From: an uncultured Clostridia bacterium | Lineage (GTDB): Bacteria > Bacillota > Clostridia > Christensenellales > UBA1242 | NCBI GenBank assembly: GCA_944381255.1 | Contig: CALWKL010000051.1 | Coordinates: 1 to 7,756, forward strand | Direction of reading: 5' to 3' | Length of the DNA: 7,756 nt | Part shown: in pieces, positions 6,552-7,756 of the stretch | Layout: the number at the start of each line of letters is the position of its first letter | Position numbering within the stretch: position 1 is the first letter of the stretch | Program-made: the position numbers and the translations under genes | Notes under the pieces: generated by a model | Databases searched by the model: none | Seen by the model: the letters and a program-made list of their open reading frames with translations, nothing else | Told to the model about the DNA's origin: nothing

Positions 6552-6567
6552 TTAGACAAAAATACAA
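6540..6567 (-). promoter_or_regulatory. Tentative promoter of the InlB-repeat gene
   Basis: On the minus strand TATAAA (6545-6540) lies 16 bases after a weak TTGTAT (6567-6562). Transcription from it would leave a leader of about 75 to 108 nt depending on the start codon. Other AT-rich pairs are nearly as good (TTGTCT with TATATA, 18 bases apart), so the exact promoter is uncertain. Confidence 0.35.
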
Positions 6568-6744
6568 ATGTTTTTACCTAGTTTTTTATGTTTTTTATAA
6601 TTTTTTTAAAATCATTTTTTACACAAACTTAAGTTAATATAATATTAAAATTTAATATTTTTAAAACTTTTGTATACACCGTTATTACATTATGTTTTAA
6701 CCCTTAAGCAACAAAATAACAAAAAACCATAATATTTGTTTTTG

Positions 6745-6778
6745 AAAATAAAAAGGCAAGTTTAAAAACTCGCCTTTT
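6745..6778 (-). terminator. Terminator of the Lys-rich protein gene
   Basis: On the minus strand a 13-base-pair arm AAAAGGCGAGTTT (6778-6766) pairs with AAACTTGCCTTTT (6763-6751) with one G·U pair and a very tight T loop, followed by a T-rich tail. It begins about 12 bases after the stop codon at 6790, so the right-hand gene ends its own transcript here and is not co-transcribed with the repeat gene. Confidence 0.88.
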
Positions 6779-6789
6779 AACCCCATTTA

Positions 6790-7756
6790 TTATTTTGACT
6801 TTTTATCCTTTGCAGATTTTGCTTCTGCTTTTTCTTGTTGCTTTGTCTGCTTGACAATCTCTTTTATTTTGTTCTTTGCTTCCTTCTTATCTGCTTTGGT
6901 AGGCTTAGTAGCCTTTTCTTTTGATTTCTCCTGTTTTTTACTTGTCTTCTGCGCTTTTGCTTCTATTTTTGCTTTTAATTCTGCTTCTTTTTTGCTTTCT
7001 TTTTGCGCTTTTGCTTCCTTCTTTGCCTTGCTTGCCTCGGCTTTTAATTCCGATTTTTTCGCTTTTTTATCGATTTTTTTAGAATTTTTGTTATTAGCGT
7101 TATCTTCTTCTGGTAAGTAATTCTCTCCTCTAAACGCTTTTTCTAGCATTGCCTTATTTTCTGCTCTTTGTCTTGCTACTTTTTCCTCTGCACTCTCAGG
7201 CTCTTCGACTACAGAATCTTTCGCAATCTTATTAGATTTTGATTTTTCTTTTTTAACTTTTTCAGTTTTTTCTTTCTTTATTTTTTCTGGCTTGGTTTTT
7301 TCGCTTTTTTGAATATTTTTCTCTTTATTTTCATTTTCTTTTATTTTTTCTTCATTTATTTTTGATTTTTCCGCAAGCAAAATTTTGGCTTCTTCTTTAT
7401 CCTTTTTCGCCTTTAATTTGCGTACTTTAGCTAATAATTTGCGCTCAGCTTGTCTACTAGCATACAAGGTATCTTCTTGCTTTTGAGACAATACGACTTC
7501 CTCGGGGTCAAGATTGCCTTCAATTATATCATCTAGTTTTTTAATTTCACGAGCAATATCCATTTGGGCACGCTCTTTCTCCTGCTGCTCTGCTAACTCT
7601 ATAGCCCTTTCTTCTGCTCTAGTACGAGAATGTTCGCTAGCCAAGCGCTCTTTTGCTGCTTCGATTTTTTCGATACTTTCTAGGTTCCCACGAGATTTTA
7701 GAGTAGCGATAGATTTTTGCATAGAGGTATTCAAATTATCACGAAAGACATTTCTA
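6790..7756 (-). CDS. Lys/Glu/Ala-rich, probably coiled-coil protein of unknown function (3' part, open at right edge)
   Basis: The frame ends with TAA at 6792-6790 and stays open to the right edge. Upstream of the first possible start inside the window (TTG 7734) the frame reads RNVFRDN without a stop, and neither TTG 7734 nor ATG 7722 has a Shine-Dalgarno. The gene therefore probably begins outside. Numbering from TTG 7734: residues 17-120 are a charged helical, coiled-coil-like segment (ESIEKIEAAKERLASEH, AEERAIELAEQQEKERAQ). Residues 121-180 are Lys/Glu-rich with an eight-residue repeat EKIKKEKT/EKVKKEKS. A short less charged island has FRGENYLPEED (201-211). Residues 218-314 form a histone-H1-like Lys/Ala tail with an 18-residue period (EAKAQKESKK at 240, EAKAQKTSKK at 258). 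There is no signal peptide or membrane segment in the visible part. The basic tail suggests nucleic-acid or ribosome binding, but this is inference; it may be the tail of a larger enzyme. Confidence 0.8.
   Translation of the reverse strand, partial: RNVFRDNLNTSMQKSIATLKSRGNLESIEKIEAAKERLASEHSRTRAEERAIELAEQQEKERAQMDIAREIKKLDDIIEGNLDPEEVVLSQKQEDTLYASRQAERKLLAKVRKLKAKKDKEEAKILLAEKSKINEEKIKENENKEKNIQKSEKTKPEKIKKEKTEKVKKEKSKSNKIAKDSVVEEPESAEEKVARQRAENKAMLEKAFRGENYLPEEDNANNKNSKKIDKKAKKSELKAEASKAKKEAKAQKESKKEAELKAKIEAKAQKTSKKQEKSKEKATKPTKADKKEAKNKIKEIVKQTKQQEKAEAKSAKDKKSK
6950..7017 (-). repeat. 54-bp-period repeat inside the Lys-rich coding region
   Basis: The plus-strand 14-mer TGCGCTTTTGCTTC occurs at 6950-6963 and again at 7004-7017, exactly 54 bases (18 codons) apart. 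It encodes the duplicated EAKAQK segment and is consistent with tail growth by short in-frame duplication. Confidence 0.6.

Larger units (their letters stand above)
6459..6789. other. AT-rich intergenic region upstream of the InlB-repeat gene
   Basis: A 331-base spacer with no gene I can support. It contains the promoter region and leader of the repeat protein, three perfect palindromes (6531-6551, 6626-6635 AACTTAAGTT, and 6641-6659 AATATTAAA-A-TTTAATATT) and the terminator of the right-hand gene. A six-codon frame (MVYAFS) in the leader, near 6497-6477, is too short to support. Confidence 0.6.

Noticed and set aside
6641..6659. Palindrome AATATTAAA-A-TTTAATATT as a terminator
   Set aside because: Pure A/T stem without GC content would be too unstable; it is not placed at a gene end.
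6851..7120. Phe/Ser/Ala-rich plus-strand frame resembling a membrane protein
   Set aside because: It is the complement of Lys/Glu codons (CTT/TTT and TTC/CTC), an expected artefact opposite a Lys-rich gene.
1..7756. UGA=Trp genetic code (Mollicutes-like)
   Set aside because: Trp in the repeat-protein GW/AKW motifs and in leuS is written TGG, and the frames need no TGA readthrough.

Overview
The window is AT-rich bacterial DNA. Intergenic stretches are built almost only of A and T, start codons are strong-SD ATG or TTG, lipoprotein and Sec signals are of the Gram-positive type, and Trp is written TGG (ordinary bacterial code, not the Mollicutes UGA=Trp code). Together with the InlB/Flg_new-type repeat protein this points to a low-GC Bacillota genome, plausibly an uncultivated clostridia-like gut lineage. 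The taxon is an inference and cannot be fixed from this window.

Layout, left to right. (1) Positions 1-505, minus strand: the 5' part of leuS (leucyl-tRNA synthetase), running off the left edge. Its reading frame is broken by an apparent one-base deletion near 259-260. It has its own good sigma-A-type promoter (567-539) and an untranslated leader of only about 27 nt, so there is no T-box. (2) 844-3078, plus strand: a 744-residue secreted lipoprotein of unknown function with a TTG start, an LAGC lipobox (Cys24) and a beta-rich, Asn/Thr/Tyr-rich body, closed by a hairpin terminator. (3) 3287-3363, plus strand: a monocistronic initiator tRNA-fMet with an extended -10 promoter, encoded CCA and a textbook terminator. 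Its 1-72 pair is C·U. (4) 3729-6458, minus strand: a 909-residue secreted protein with a signal peptide, a Ser/Thr/Tyr-rich N-terminal domain, six tandem InlB B-type (Flg_new-like) repeats ending in AKW, and more divergent repeat-like domains at the C-terminus, with no visible LPxTG anchor. (5) 6790 to the right edge, minus strand: the 3' part of a gene for an extremely Lys/Glu/Ala-rich, probably coiled-coil protein, open to the window end.

How the genes relate: each transcription unit appears to be separate, with its own promoter and/or terminator, so this is not an operon or a multi-gene system. The lipoprotein and the repeat protein are both exported and both contain bacterial beta-repeat-like segments. 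They sit in convergent orientation on either side of the tRNA gene, which makes a small cell-surface locus between housekeeping translation genes (leuS, tRNA-fMet). I see no CRISPR, insertion sequence, phage, toxin-antitoxin or defence genes. The most notable points are the leuS frameshift, the C·U 1-72 pair of the initiator tRNA, the repeat architecture of the 909-residue protein, the Lys-rich protein with an 18-residue internal period, and a perfect palindrome over the presumed promoter of the repeat gene.
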